Positions 1 through 8,826 are shown, counted from the stretch's first letter. The stretch: DNA of 64,000 nt from Vaginella massiliensis (GCF_900089075.1 NZ_LT593745.1:124001-188000), one strand, 5' to 3'. Numbers and translations: made by a program. Notes: a model not told the origin generated them from the letters alone.

Positions 1-580
1 TAAAGGTGTAACACATTCTGAACGGACGCCAGAACGCCTCAGAAACAAAGACAAATTTCTTCACGGACTGCAAATTTGGGTGGCACTACCCAAAGAATAC
101 GAAGAGATCGAGCCCAGTTTTCATCATATCGAAGCGAGTCAATTGCCCTCTTGGCAAGAAAACGGCAACGATTTTAAATTAATCGCGGGCGAATTCGAAG
201 ATAAAAAATCTGCTGTTCCTGTTTTTTCGAAATTGTATATGATCGAAATCAAAGCGAATAAAACCTCGACCATCAGCCTAAAAAACAAGCTCTTTGGCGA
301 AAGTGGTTTGTATATTTTGCAAGGAAAAATCAGCAGTAACGGTCATGAATATGGGAACAAACAAATCTTGATTACGAAAGATGCGCATCTATGCGAATTC
401 GAAATTGAAGAAGGGTCGATCGTCTATATTTTTGGTGGGGAACCATTCCCAGAAGAACGGTACATTCGTTGGAATTTCGTTTCGTGTTCGGTCGAACGTT
501 TGAAACAAGCCGAAGAAGATTGGCGTGCGCATCGCTTCCCGAAAGTGGTGAACGATGATGGCTACGTCCCCATGCCCTGA
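1..580 (+). CDS. Pirin family protein, C-terminal part (5' end lies outside the window)
   Basis: The reading frame is open from base 2 to the stop at 578-580, giving 192 visible residues. The in-frame GTG at 80 is internal, because residues before it (VTHSERTPE, then FLHGLQIWVALP) match the strongly conserved middle of pirins. Pirins are bicupin proteins of about 230-290 residues, so roughly the first third is missing here. The visible part holds the end of the first cupin and the Pirin_C domain (about residues 75-180 of the visible part). Some family members have quercetin dioxygenase activity and others act as redox sensors or regulators; which applies here cannot be told. The metal-binding histidines of the N-terminal cupin are upstream of the window. 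The next gene is on the opposite strand. Confidence 0.9.
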   Translation, partial: KGVTHSERTPERLRNKDKFLHGLQIWVALPKEYEEIEPSFHHIEASQLPSWQENGNDFKLIAGEFEDKKSAVPVFSKLYMIEIKANKTSTISLKNKLFGESGLYILQGKISSNGHEYGNKQILITKDAHLCEFEIEEGSIVYIFGGEPFPEERYIRWNFVSCSVERLKQAEEDWRAHRFPKVVNDDGYVPMP

Positions 581-617
581 AAACAAAATCGGCTTCGAAC
601 AAAGAGTAAAGCTCGTG

Positions 618-1145
618 CTAAGAAGCTTCTGAAATCACTTTTTCGAAGGCTTTACGAGTGCCGTCTCGCATCTTAACTTCGCCACAATATTGATAGCCCA
701 ATTTCGATATGATGTGCAACATGGGCGCATTATCGAAATTGGTATCGATCTTGATGCTTTTACGGTTTTGTTGCAAGGCGACTTGCTCTGCATTTTTCAT
801 CATCCACTCGGCCAAACCTTTTATTTTATGATCCTGATGCACTGCTAAGCGATGCACCACCAAATAAGGTGTATTGGTCAGCCATTGCCCGTCGATGTTT
901 TCGTAGGCTTTGTCGCCATCTGCAATGAGCGCGATGTAAGCGATGCATTTGCCCTGAGGGTTTTCGGCAACGTATCCGTATTCATTTTCGATATCAGACT
1001 GCAAAACCGTAAGATTTGGGTAACCGTCTTGCCATTGCTCACTGCCTTCTGCTTTTCTTTTGGCAATGGCGTTTTCTATAATCGCCCAACAAGCCGACAA
1101 ATCGACAATGGTTGCTTTTCTAAATTTTAAATAATTCGTTTCCAT
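618..1145 (-). CDS. GNAT family N-acetyltransferase
   Basis: A 175-residue protein starting METNYLKFRKATIVDL. An upstream extension to 1220 is open but would overlap the neighbouring glycosylase gene, whereas the ATG at 1145 leaves a 4-base gap after that gene's stop, so I chose it. The typical acetyl-CoA N-acetyltransferase pattern is visible: the N-terminal RKATIVDL strand, the central LVVHRLAVHQDHKIKGLAEWMM segment (the Q/RxxGxG/A-type pyrophosphate loop, here in the degenerate form DHKIKGLA) and the C-terminal NAPMLHIISKLGYQYCG segment. It probably acetylates a small molecule or a protein amine in the cytoplasm; the substrate is unknown. It is transcribed leftward, directly after the DNA glycosylase gene, and probably shares its transcript. 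Confidence 0.88.
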   Translation of the reverse strand: METNYLKFRKATIVDLSACWAIIENAIAKRKAEGSEQWQDGYPNLTVLQSDIENEYGYVAENPQGKCIAYIALIADGDKAYENIDGQWLTNTPYLVVHRLAVHQDHKIKGLAEWMMKNAEQVALQQNRKSIKIDTNFDNAPMLHIISKLGYQYCGEVKMRDGTRKAFEKVISEAS

Positions 1146-1149
1146 ATAC

Positions 1150-1701
1150 TTAAACTGAACACCATTTCGGATTGAGTTCGACAATTTGTTGATGTATTCT
1201 ACACGTTTCGTCGTGTGCACCTGGCAAATATCCTATGCTCATGAGAAATTCGTTCACAATCTCGCCACCCATAAATTTAAAGTTTTTTTTGAACAACTGT
1301 GTCCATTCTTCTTTAGTTTTCGGATGATGCGCATCTAACCAATTTTTGAAAGAACCATGGATTTCTTGTATTTGCAGTATTGTTTTAGCGTTTTCGATGG
1401 CGGCATTTATTTTCAATCGATTGCGGATAATTCCAGCATTTTGCAACAATCGTTCACGGTCTTGCTCATCAAAATTAGCGACTTTGGCAATATCGAAATT
1501 AGCATAGGCTTGACGAAAAGAATTTTCTTTTTTCAGGATGGTTTCCCAACTCAAACCTGCTTGGTTAATTTCTAAAATCAATCGTCCAAACAATTCCTCA
1601 TCGTCTTCTATCGGAAAACCGTACGAAAAATCGTGATACTGTTGATGCAAATCTTTTCTTTGCCCATTGGGCATGGCTTCGATAGCTTTACAATACGACA
1701 T
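1150..1701 (-). CDS. tag: DNA-3-methyladenine glycosylase I
   Basis: A 183-residue protein that excises 3-methyladenine from alkylated DNA, starting base-excision repair. It matches the Tag family over its full length: MSYC at the N-terminus, YHDFSYGFP, then the LEINQAGLSWETILKK block whose Glu44 aligns with the E. coli Tag residue Glu38. The zinc-snap ligands of the family are visible as Cys4, His23, His163 and Cys167 (GAHDETC). The length is close to the usual 185-190 residues. Its stop lies 4 bases before the GNAT gene and its start 15 bases after gdhA, so the leftward run gdhA-tag-GNAT may be one transcript. Confidence is high because every family motif is present. Confidence 0.95.
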   Translation of the reverse strand: MSYCKAIEAMPNGQRKDLHQQYHDFSYGFPIEDDEELFGRLILEINQAGLSWETILKKENSFRQAYANFDIAKVANFDEQDRERLLQNAGIIRNRLKINAAIENAKTILQIQEIHGSFKNWLDAHHPKTKEEWTQLFKKNFKFMGGEIVNEFLMSIGYLPGAHDETCRIHQQIVELNPKWCSV

Positions 1702-1716
1702 ACAAGAAGGCGAAAA

Positions 1717-3072
1717 TTAGACAAGTCCTTGTGCCAGCATGGCGTCGGCAACTTTTACAAATCCGGCAATATTGGCTCCTTTCACATAATTCACATAATC
1801 AGCTTCTTGACCGTATTCTTGGCACAAATGATGAATGTTTACCATGATCGCTTTCAGTTTGGCATCTACCTCATCGGCAGTCCAATTCATCCGAATCGAA
1901 TTTTGAGTCATTTCTAAACCAGACGTTGCAACACCGCCAGCATTCGAAGCTTTGCCAGGAGAAAACAGTATTTTGTGATCGATAAAATAATTGATAGCTT
2001 CTAAGGTACAAGGCATATTGGCTGCTTCTGTAATGCAAATACAACCGTTTTCGACCAAGGTTTTGGCATCTTCTAAATCCAATTCGTTTTGGGTTGCCGA
2101 AGGAATCGCCACATCACATTTCACTTCCCAAGGTTTTTTACCAGCATGAAATATTGCCTCTGGATATTTCAAAAGATAATCTTCGACCCGGTTGTTACCC
2201 GAATTACGAAGCGTCAAAAGATAATCGATCTTCTCACCGCTAATTCCGTCTGCATCATAAATATAGCCGTCTAGACCAGAAATGGTTACCACTTTACCGC
2301 CCAATTGGTCGATTTTTTTGATCACACCCCAAGCAACATTTCCGAAGCCCGAAACGGTAAAAATTTTCCCTTTGATTTCTTGTTGAATGGTTCGAAGCAT
2401 CTGTTCGCAAAAATAAACCACGCCATAGCCCGTAGCTTCGGGGCGAATCAACGAGCCGCCATAAGCTAAGCCTTTACCAGTGAGGACTCCCGTGAATTCG
2501 TTTCGAATGCGCTTGTATTGCCCGAACAAATATCCGACTTCTCTCGCTCCTACTCCAATATCGCCAGCAGGCACATCGAGATTTGGTCCGATATGTTTAG
2601 ACAATTCGGTCATGAATGCCTGACAGAAACGCATGATTTCGGGATCCGATTTTCCGACAGGATCAAAATCAGAACCACCTTTAGCGCCGCCCATTGGCAA
2701 GGTCGTCAAACTATTCTTGAAGACTTGTTCGAAAGCTAAAAACTTCATGACGCTGAGGTTTACAGAAGGATCGAAACGCAACCCCCCTTTGTATTGCCCG
2801 ATGGCTGAATTCATTTGAACTCTATATCCGCGATTTACCTGAACCTCGTGCTGATCGTCTTGCCAAACAACTCTGAAAATGATCACGCGTTCTGGCTCGG
2901 TCATCCGTTCTAAGAGTTTCATTCCATCGTAGTCTTCGTTAGTTAAAATATAAGGAATCACCGTTGTAGCGACTTCTTTTACAGCTTGTAAAAACTCGGG
3001 TTCGTTCGGATTTCTTTTTTCTACCCAAGTCATGAATTCGTCTATCCTTTTTTCAACATCAATATTTTGCAT
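1717..3072 (-). CDS. gdhA: NADP-type glutamate dehydrogenase
   Basis: A 451-residue hexameric-type glutamate dehydrogenase that forms glutamate from 2-oxoglutarate and ammonia, the entry to nitrogen assimilation. I take the ATG at 3072 (MQNIDVEKR); an upstream TTG would add eight residues. The substrate-binding QYKGGLRF (Lys95) and catalytic PMGGAKGGSDFDP (Lys131) motifs are present, as is the dinucleotide fold VSGFGNVAWG and the C-terminal ASNAGGVATSGLEM. The length (about 450) and the GGSDFDPVGKSD motif are those of the small NADP(H)-dependent enzymes. Cofactor preference is inferred, not seen. Upstream, 206 bases separate it from the apbE gene with no convincing promoter match. It feeds glutamate to the arginine pathway encoded later in the window. 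Confidence 0.95.
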   Translation of the reverse strand: MQNIDVEKRIDEFMTWVEKRNPNEPEFLQAVKEVATTVIPYILTNEDYDGMKLLERMTEPERVIIFRVVWQDDQHEVQVNRGYRVQMNSAIGQYKGGLRFDPSVNLSVMKFLAFEQVFKNSLTTLPMGGAKGGSDFDPVGKSDPEIMRFCQAFMTELSKHIGPNLDVPAGDIGVGAREVGYLFGQYKRIRNEFTGVLTGKGLAYGGSLIRPEATGYGVVYFCEQMLRTIQQEIKGKIFTVSGFGNVAWGVIKKIDQLGGKVVTISGLDGYIYDADGISGEKIDYLLTLRNSGNNRVEDYLLKYPEAIFHAGKKPWEVKCDVAIPSATQNELDLEDAKTLVENGCICITEAANMPCTLEAINYFIDHKILFSPGKASNAGGVATSGLEMTQNSIRMNWTADEVDAKLKAIMVNIHHLCQEYGQEADYVNYVKGANIAGFVKVADAMLAQGLV

Positions 3073-3278
3073 ACGTTGTAGTTTATGTTTTGCCAATTGT
3101 AGCTTTCAACTGGCGAATGCCTTGCTTAGCTTCAGTAAAGATATTATATCTCGAGCTTTAATGTTGATTTTTAAAATATTTTTAATGTAAATTTATTCAA
3201 CACAGCATTTTGAATTTTGCTCGCCTAATGAGCGTTCGGTTTAAAAATAAAATCGAGCAGAAAGAGAAAAAACGCCGC

Positions 3279-4271
3279 TTATTTTAGATATCTTTTCACT
3301 CGACGATAGTGTTTCGATTTGATGATTTTTCCGCTATCGGTCATCATCATTGCGGCATAATCCGGATGCTGATTGATTAATTTCAGTCCGTCTTTTTTAC
3401 CCAACACCATCAACGAGGTCGAAAAACCGTTACACATTTCGGCATTGGGTCCGATTACCGTCACGCTGGTGAGTCCAGTCGACGGCATTCCAGTTTTGGG
3501 ATTGATGATGTGCGAATATCGCTTACCGTCTATCATCAAAAATTTTTCGTAATCGCCCGAAGTGGCGACAGCAGCATTGGTAAAGTACAGAATATCGAGA
3601 AATTTGCCGCGTTTTTTTGGATTGGTAATCCCGATAGACCAAGGCGCACCATTGGGTTGTTTTCCCCAGGTTTGGATATCGCCAGACGCATCGATGATAC
3701 CAGCCAAAATTCCTAAAGACTTTGCATATTCGCTGGCTTTGTAGGCTGCATAGCCTTTTCCGGTTGCACCAAAACCAATCTTCATGCCTTTGTTTTTGAG
3801 GAAAATTGTAGAATGTTTTTCATCTATGATTATGTTCCGATAATCGATGTGCTGAATTGCTTGCCGAATTTCTTCTGCGGTAGGAAGCTGTTCCATCGAA
3901 TCGTCGAACCTCCAAATGCGATCCATTGCCGCAAAACTAATGTCGAAAGCCCCTTGGGAAAGCTTAGAAAAATGGATGGCACGCTGCGTAAGCTCCAATA
4001 CTTCGCGATCGACTTTCACGGCTTTTATACCTGCATTTTTATTGACTTCTGATACTTGTGACCACGCACGCCAATCGGAGATTAAATCCTCTATGCGAAC
4101 GATTTCGGTAATGATCTGATTGATCTTTTGGTGTGCAGTTTCTCGATTTTGTTCTACAATCGTAATCTTGAATCTGCTACCCATCAAAATTGTATCGCTA
4201 GAAACCGTTTCTTGTGCCTGTAACAAAGGAATTAAAAAAAACAACAAGCATACGTAAACGAGCCTTTTCAT
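3279..4271 (-). CDS. apbE: FAD:protein FMN transferase (ApbE), exported
   Basis: A 330-residue protein with an N-terminal signal peptide (MKRLVYVCLLFFLIPLLQAQ). An upstream GTG would add two residues, so I chose the ATG. ApbE enzymes work outside the cytoplasm and attach FMN from FAD to a Ser/Thr of partner proteins. Visible family blocks are ILMGSRFKITI, the FAD-binding KIGFGATGKGYAAYKA followed by GIIDASGDIQTWG, and HIINPKTGMPS near the C-terminus. In most relatives the last motif reads HIIDPRTG; here Asn replaces the Asp that helps bind the metal, which is worth noting but also occurs in related flavobacterial proteins as far as I recall. It is the last gene of a leftward cluster with a PepSY reductase, a DUF2271 protein and an ankyrin protein, which suggests that the flavinylated partner is encoded next door. 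Confidence 0.92.
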   Translation of the reverse strand: MKRLVYVCLLFFLIPLLQAQETVSSDTILMGSRFKITIVEQNRETAHQKINQIITEIVRIEDLISDWRAWSQVSEVNKNAGIKAVKVDREVLELTQRAIHFSKLSQGAFDISFAAMDRIWRFDDSMEQLPTAEEIRQAIQHIDYRNIIIDEKHSTIFLKNKGMKIGFGATGKGYAAYKASEYAKSLGILAGIIDASGDIQTWGKQPNGAPWSIGITNPKKRGKFLDILYFTNAAVATSGDYEKFLMIDGKRYSHIINPKTGMPSTGLTSVTVIGPNAEMCNGFSTSLMVLGKKDGLKLINQHPDYAAMMMTDSGKIIKSKHYRRVKRYLK

Positions 4272-4315
4272 TAGCACTTTCTTGAAAATTAATAAGCGTT
4301 CAAATTTCAGCTAAG

Positions 4316-6514
4316 TTAATAACAATCTGTAAGAATCTGTTTTTGACGTTTGAAGGATTCTAAATTTTGATTCAAGTACTGTTGGCAAATTTCCTCCAAA
4401 ACCCCTTCAACATCTCGTTGCATGGCGAGCGATCCACAAATCATAATGCTTCCGCCGCTTGCCAAAACCTTAGCAATTTGTTCTGCGTCTCGACGCACAA
4501 TATCCATCACATAAGCCGAATCTTGCTCGCGCGAAAAGGAGAAATGAGCGCTCGTAAGTAAATTTTGATTTTGATAAGCTTCTGTGAAGGCTTGATAAGC
4601 TCTTGTCGTCTGATTGAGGTATCTAAATCCTGCATACAAATGCATTGGTCTCTGATGCATATTGTTGGCAATCATGCCCAAAAAAGGTGCAATCCCTGTA
4701 CCGTTGGCGATGAGAACAACCGCTTTGCTATGGCGAGGCAAATGAAACGTTTTATTCTCTACCAATCGCGCCTCAAACTGGTCGTTTTCTTTTAGCTGAG
4801 CCAGAAAATTAGACCCCAAACCGTGTGGATGGCGTTTTACAACCAACTGTATTTCGCCCTCTATTTTACCAATCGAATACAAGCGTTCGCGATGATCCTT
4901 GGCGGGATAAATTGCCAACAAATCGCCTGAATCGAATTTCTGAGTGGTCTTTATACGAAGTTTAAACACCTGATCTTCCTCGTTGATTGGTGAAATTGAC
5001 TTTACTGTAAAACGTTTCAATTTGGGTAGTTTTTCGGCGTACAATGCGGCTGTAGTTGCCAAATTGAGTCCTTTCAAATCGTTGTATTGTTGTACCCAAG
5101 CAACAAATTCTTGGGGTGATTTATCGTTTACCGCATGCCAAGGCATCAAAGGGTTTGCCCATGGTTTTTCTCTCAATTGTTCATCAACTTTTTTAGCAAA
5201 TCCACAAAAATCTTCGTAAGCATCAGACCCAAATCCTACAACAGTAAAATCGATTGGATGGGATTGATCGATTTTGTTCAGCCGCTTCAAAAACTGATTG
5301 GCATTGGTTGGAGCATCGCCCAAACCAAAGGTTGACGTAAAAATAATGAGTTCTTTAGCCTCGGGATAATCGCTGTATTGATTGAGCTCTGAAAAATATA
5401 CTTTCTGATTTTGCTCTTGGAGTTGCTTGTATATTTTATTGGCAAAATGCAAAGTCGAGCCGTTCTCCGAGCCTACCAACAAAATTGTTTCGGCCTCAGT
5501 AGCCGAGCATTTGTTTTTGTGCATTTTGTTTTTCAATCGTTTCCACGAAATCACAAAACCCGAATAGATAAAAAACAAAATATTGAGCGAGGCAATTCCG
5601 ATAATAATCGCCCAAATGATACTCGTGCGCCCAGTATGCAGATCGAGGCTCCATTTTTCTAACAAAGTTTGGATGGGATATGGCGTTTCTTGGAGAATTT
5701 GCCCTGTAAATTGATCGATTACCAATGCTCGATCGCGAAGTTTGAGGGTGAAAAATTCTTCGGGATCTTCCATAAAAGGGAATTCCACCTTTTCTACATC
5801 TTTTAACTTAATGGTTCGAAAAACATCGAATTCTGCCCATTCTAGCTGATGTTCTTCTGCATTGGCAATTGCTGGGATTTCGGATGGTTCGATCGCTTGG
5901 TTAGGAATAAATTCGAATCGAAGAAGAAATAAATACGTCCCTGTAAGGGCCAAAATAATAATCGGAATCAATAATATTCGTCCGGAAACCACATGAAAAT
6001 ATTGTGCAAAGGAATCTTTGTTGATGCTATCGAAAAAATGCCGAATTCCTTTTTGACGTTTCAGAATAAGGACTGTCCCCGAAAGGGCGATGAGCAACAA
6101 AAGAAAAGACACTACTCCCACGATGAAGCGTCCTGTTTCTTTGAGGAACAACGAACGATGAAGCGCCGTTACCGTTTCCATCAACTCGCTTTTCACCAAA
6201 GGATCGCCTATCGATTCACCCGTTTCTGGGTTGATGATTTGCTTGACATCGTTTCCATCTTCATCCATTCCCTCCAGGGTCACAAAACCATGATGATCGA
6301 CAACAAGTTCGAATATCTCGGGATAGGTTGATTTGAGGTTGGGCAACGTCTGAGCCAAAGTAAGTTCATCTGAACCTGCTATTTTGTAGGGCTGAGCTTT
6401 TTCTATGATCGGATCAAACGCCAAAATGACTCCTGTAACAGAAGCCATTGTGAGAAATAAAAACGAAATTATTGCCAATGCGAGATGGGCATATCGCCAA
6501 ATGGAAACCGTCAT
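4316..6514 (-). CDS. PepSY transmembrane flavoreductase (PepSY-flavodoxin-FNR fusion)
   Basis: A 732-residue three-part fusion. Residues 1-330 form a PepSY-associated membrane region with about four helices and repeated His residues (RYAHLAL, ALHRSLF, QYFHVVSGR, LDLHTGR). Residues about 342-480 form a flavodoxin-like FMN domain (LLVGSENGSTLHFA, then the TFGLGDAP loop). Residues about 505-732 form a ferredoxin-NADP reductase-like module with RLYSIGK for FAD, ANGTGIAPFLG for NAD(P)H and CGSLAMQRDV near the end. It resembles the sulfite reductase alpha subunit fused to a membrane anchor. The likely role is to pass electrons from cytoplasmic NAD(P)H through FAD and FMN across the membrane to an extracytoplasmic acceptor, for example iron chelates or a flavinylated protein. 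Such PepSY reductases are often near iron-uptake genes; no TonB receptor is in this cluster. The gene lies between the DUF2271 gene and apbE. Confidence 0.9.
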   Translation of the reverse strand: MTVSIWRYAHLALAIISFLFLTMASVTGVILAFDPIIEKAQPYKIAGSDELTLAQTLPNLKSTYPEIFELVVDHHGFVTLEGMDEDGNDVKQIINPETGESIGDPLVKSELMETVTALHRSLFLKETGRFIVGVVSFLLLLIALSGTVLILKRQKGIRHFFDSINKDSFAQYFHVVSGRILLIPIIILALTGTYLFLLRFEFIPNQAIEPSEIPAIANAEEHQLEWAEFDVFRTIKLKDVEKVEFPFMEDPEEFFTLKLRDRALVIDQFTGQILQETPYPIQTLLEKWSLDLHTGRTSIIWAIIIGIASLNILFFIYSGFVISWKRLKNKMHKNKCSATEAETILLVGSENGSTLHFANKIYKQLQEQNQKVYFSELNQYSDYPEAKELIIFTSTFGLGDAPTNANQFLKRLNKIDQSHPIDFTVVGFGSDAYEDFCGFAKKVDEQLREKPWANPLMPWHAVNDKSPQEFVAWVQQYNDLKGLNLATTAALYAEKLPKLKRFTVKSISPINEEDQVFKLRIKTTQKFDSGDLLAIYPAKDHRERLYSIGKIEGEIQLVVKRHPHGLGSNFLAQLKENDQFEARLVENKTFHLPRHSKAVVLIANGTGIAPFLGMIANNMHQRPMHLYAGFRYLNQTTRAYQAFTEAYQNQNLLTSAHFSFSREQDSAYVMDIVRRDAEQIAKVLASGGSIMICGSLAMQRDVEGVLEEICQQYLNQNLESFKRQKQILTDCY

Positions 6515-6526
6515 AACCGAAAAGGG

Positions 6527-6997
6527 TTAAACTTTGTTCAGTTTCACATAGCGGATATAGCCTTTTCCTTCTGCCTTTGCTGTTACAGCAGCAGAAGTCA
6601 ACGGAATCTCGACATCTTGTACATGGTATTGACCATCTTCTACAGCCGATTCGAAGCGTAATTTATAGCCTTTGTTCATGTATTTATCTTCAATCGACAT
6701 CGTCGTTACCGTACGATCGCCAGCAGCAACCGATGCTCCGGTAATTCCGTTCAAATTTGGTTTTTTCTTTTTGTTGAATTTATCCCATTCTTTGAAACCA
6801 TTGTACCATTGTTTATCTGGTCCCATCATATACAAGGTTTTTACATAAGTCCCTTGTTTATCGACCACCGAAACCACAACATAGGCTTCTAAACCTTTGT
6901 AATTCGACATTTGTAACATGCATTTGTACTTAGAACTTTGAGCAAAAGAACATACCGCTAAAGTCAAGAAAAATGATGTAATGATTGATTTGAACAT
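6527..6997 (-). CDS. DUF2271 domain exported protein
   Basis: A 156-residue protein with a clear signal peptide (MFKSIITSFFLTLAVCSFAQ). The rest matches the DUF2271 family: a short beta-rich domain with the WYNGFKEW segment, the NGITGASVAAGDRTVTT block and a C-terminal strand ending GYIRYVKLNKV. The ITGAS block (residues 85-89) resembles the (S/T)GA(T/S) acceptor motif flavinylated by ApbE in NqrC and RnfG, so Ser89 is a candidate site for covalently bound FMN. This is inference from the motif and from the neighbouring apbE. The gene ends 12 bases before the PepSY reductase starts and follows the ankyrin gene by 11 bases, so all four genes look co-transcribed. Confidence 0.87.
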   Translation of the reverse strand: MFKSIITSFFLTLAVCSFAQSSKYKCMLQMSNYKGLEAYVVVSVVDKQGTYVKTLYMMGPDKQWYNGFKEWDKFNKKKKPNLNGITGASVAAGDRTVTTMSIEDKYMNKGYKLRFESAVEDGQYHVQDVEIPLTSAAVTAKAEGKGYIRYVKLNKV

Positions 6998-7008
6998 GCT
7001 AAATTATT

Positions 7009-8487
7009 TTATGATTTCAAAAATTCTACTGAAACGTTTTGATCTTTTAAAAATTCGTTTTCACTGGCTAAATCGTAAGCAGTTTCACCAAACTCGGTTT
7101 GAATATTTTTTTCCGCTCCGATGGATAATAAGTATTGGAGAATGGTGTCGTCTTGCGACATCATCGCTGCCTTGTGCAAAGGTGTGAGTCCGTTCTCATC
7201 TTGAGCATTCACCGCTAGTTTGAAGGGTGCTAAAACCTTGAGCAACTGCAAATCATTTTTAGCAACCGCTGCATGAAGAAGCGTGCTGCCGTCGTGTACC
7301 TTTACAGAAAAATCAACTCCAGCTTGCTTTAGCAATTCTAATTTTTGTAAGAAATCTGCCGAAATTTCAGCCGGATTTGCAGGTTTATAACTCTGGATTA
7401 AGGCAAAAGCTAAATTTCCGTCTTTTGTTGTTGCATTCGTTTTCGCACCTTTCGCAATCAAATAGCTTACAATTTCTGGCGTACCCGATTGCACAGCAAA
7501 AGTGAGTGCGTTTGCACCTTTTTTATTTTGTGCGTTGACCTCTGCTGATTTTGCGATCAAACTTTGCACCACATCTAAATTTTTAGAAGATGCTGCTTCC
7601 ATCAGAACTGTGTTTCCATCTTGTTTTACTGCATTGATGTCCGCACCTTTGCTTACCAAATAATCGATAATCGCAAGCTGATTTGGTTTTTTCACCAAAT
7701 AATGCAATGCACTTTCACCGTTCAAACCTTTTGCTTTTGGATCTAATTTCATCGTCTCGATCAAATACTGATAAACTTCGATCGGATTCGACTTTGCTCT
7801 TGTACCCTGTGCAGCAAACAACAACGCATGATGAGTAGGTTTTACCCCTTTTGCAACAAGCGTTTTCAACAAATCGAGGTTACCATTACGAGCTGCATAG
7901 TCGAATGCTGTACGACCATGAGCGTCTACATCTTTTATCGAGAGACCTTTCGTTGTCAGGTAGTTGGCAATTTGCAAATTGGTGTCATGAGCTATGGCAA
8001 ACAACAAGAGATTTGCTCCCTCTGCATACTTTTGTTTTGGGTCTATGCCAGCATCGAAAAATTTTCGGTACACGTCTATATTTACCTGTCCGTTACTGGC
8101 AGCAAAAACCAAAGGTGTCGCGCCTTTATCATCTGTACGGTTCAGATCAGAACCTTTTCTTATCAAATAATCAATCAACTCCAAATTCCCTTTGTTGGCT
8201 GCCCAATGGATATATTGTCTACCGTCGTGCGTATTTTTGTCGATGGCATTCCCAGGTTGATCTATTAAATACTGAATTACCTCGAAATCTGCATTATTAT
8301 TGATCGCAATACTCGGCACATCGTGATTGCCTCTGTTTGATTCCGACGGATTATTCCCTTTCCCAATTTCGGCTTTTACAGCTGCCAAATCAGGATTCGA
8401 TTTCCAAAAATCTCCGTTCAACAAGGTATTCGTCTGAGCTTGCAAAAATGTTCCTAAAAACAGTAGTGCGAATGCTATTTTCTTCAT
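7009..8487 (-). CDS. Exported ankyrin-repeat protein
   Basis: A 492-residue protein with a signal peptide (MKKIAFALLFLGTFLQAQ) followed by about twelve ankyrin repeats, seen as repeated GxTxLxxAAxxGxxxxxxxLLxxGAD-like units such as DKGATPLVFAASNG, DAHGRTAFDYAARNG, QDGNTVLMEAASSK and ENGLTPLHKAAM. Ankyrin repeats mediate protein-protein contacts; no catalytic domain is visible. It is the first gene of the leftward module with DUF2271, PepSY reductase and ApbE genes, so it probably acts in the periplasm with them, perhaps as a scaffold or protective partner. That function is inferred from context only. Its promoter should lie in the 339-base spacer before glyS, where two TATATTTG boxes are found. 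Confidence 0.92.
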   Translation of the reverse strand: MKKIAFALLFLGTFLQAQTNTLLNGDFWKSNPDLAAVKAEIGKGNNPSESNRGNHDVPSIAINNNADFEVIQYLIDQPGNAIDKNTHDGRQYIHWAANKGNLELIDYLIRKGSDLNRTDDKGATPLVFAASNGQVNIDVYRKFFDAGIDPKQKYAEGANLLLFAIAHDTNLQIANYLTTKGLSIKDVDAHGRTAFDYAARNGNLDLLKTLVAKGVKPTHHALLFAAQGTRAKSNPIEVYQYLIETMKLDPKAKGLNGESALHYLVKKPNQLAIIDYLVSKGADINAVKQDGNTVLMEAASSKNLDVVQSLIAKSAEVNAQNKKGANALTFAVQSGTPEIVSYLIAKGAKTNATTKDGNLAFALIQSYKPANPAEISADFLQKLELLKQAGVDFSVKVHDGSTLLHAAVAKNDLQLLKVLAPFKLAVNAQDENGLTPLHKAAMMSQDDTILQYLLSIGAEKNIQTEFGETAYDLASENEFLKDQNVSVEFLKS

Positions 8488-8826
8488 GCAAATGTTACAT
8501 TTATTATTTAGACCAAATATAATTAAGGCAAATATAATTGTTTATTTATATTAATTCTAAAGAAAGAATCATAATTTTTATAAACATGTTAAATATCATC
8601 AAAAAGCTATTGAGGAGATTTTGGCTAATGTTCGCTTTGGTTAAAAAAATTCAACTCCTTTGTAGAAAGTAAATCGAGGCTTTTGCGTACCGAGTTATTA
8701 GTTTGAATCGAAAAATTAGAAAATTTGAAAAAAAATTTGAATTCCTTTGATATCCCTCCTTCATTATACCGAAAAAATGGTGAATATTTCTTAAAATTGC
8801 ATTTTAGAACAGAATAAACATTGAGT
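8488..8826. other. Spacer between divergent ankyrin module and glyS
   Basis: This 339-base AT-rich gap separates two divergent genes. On the minus strand it has two TATATTTG boxes (8514-8521 and 8529-8536), of the Bacteroidota -7 type TAnnTTTG, 27-42 bases before the ankyrin start. No TTG lies at a proper distance, so they are tentative. A 28-codon plus-strand frame (8586-8672) encodes a basic, hydrophobic peptide, but nothing else supports it. I see no RNA gene or repeat, and no clear promoter for glyS. Confidence 0.5.
8514..8536 (-). promoter_or_regulatory. Tandem -7 boxes before the ankyrin/DUF2271/PepSY/ApbE operon (tentative)
   Basis: Two copies of TATATTTG read on the minus strand, at 8514-8521 and 8529-8536. 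Each fits TAnnTTTG, the -7 element used by the Bacteroidota housekeeping sigma factor. A -33 TTG is not seen at 17-23 bases for either box, which keeps confidence low. Confidence 0.35.

Noticed and set aside
80-580. Complete small gene starting at GTG 80
   Set aside because: The frame continues upstream to the window edge with conserved pirin residues, so it is the C-terminal part of a larger gene.
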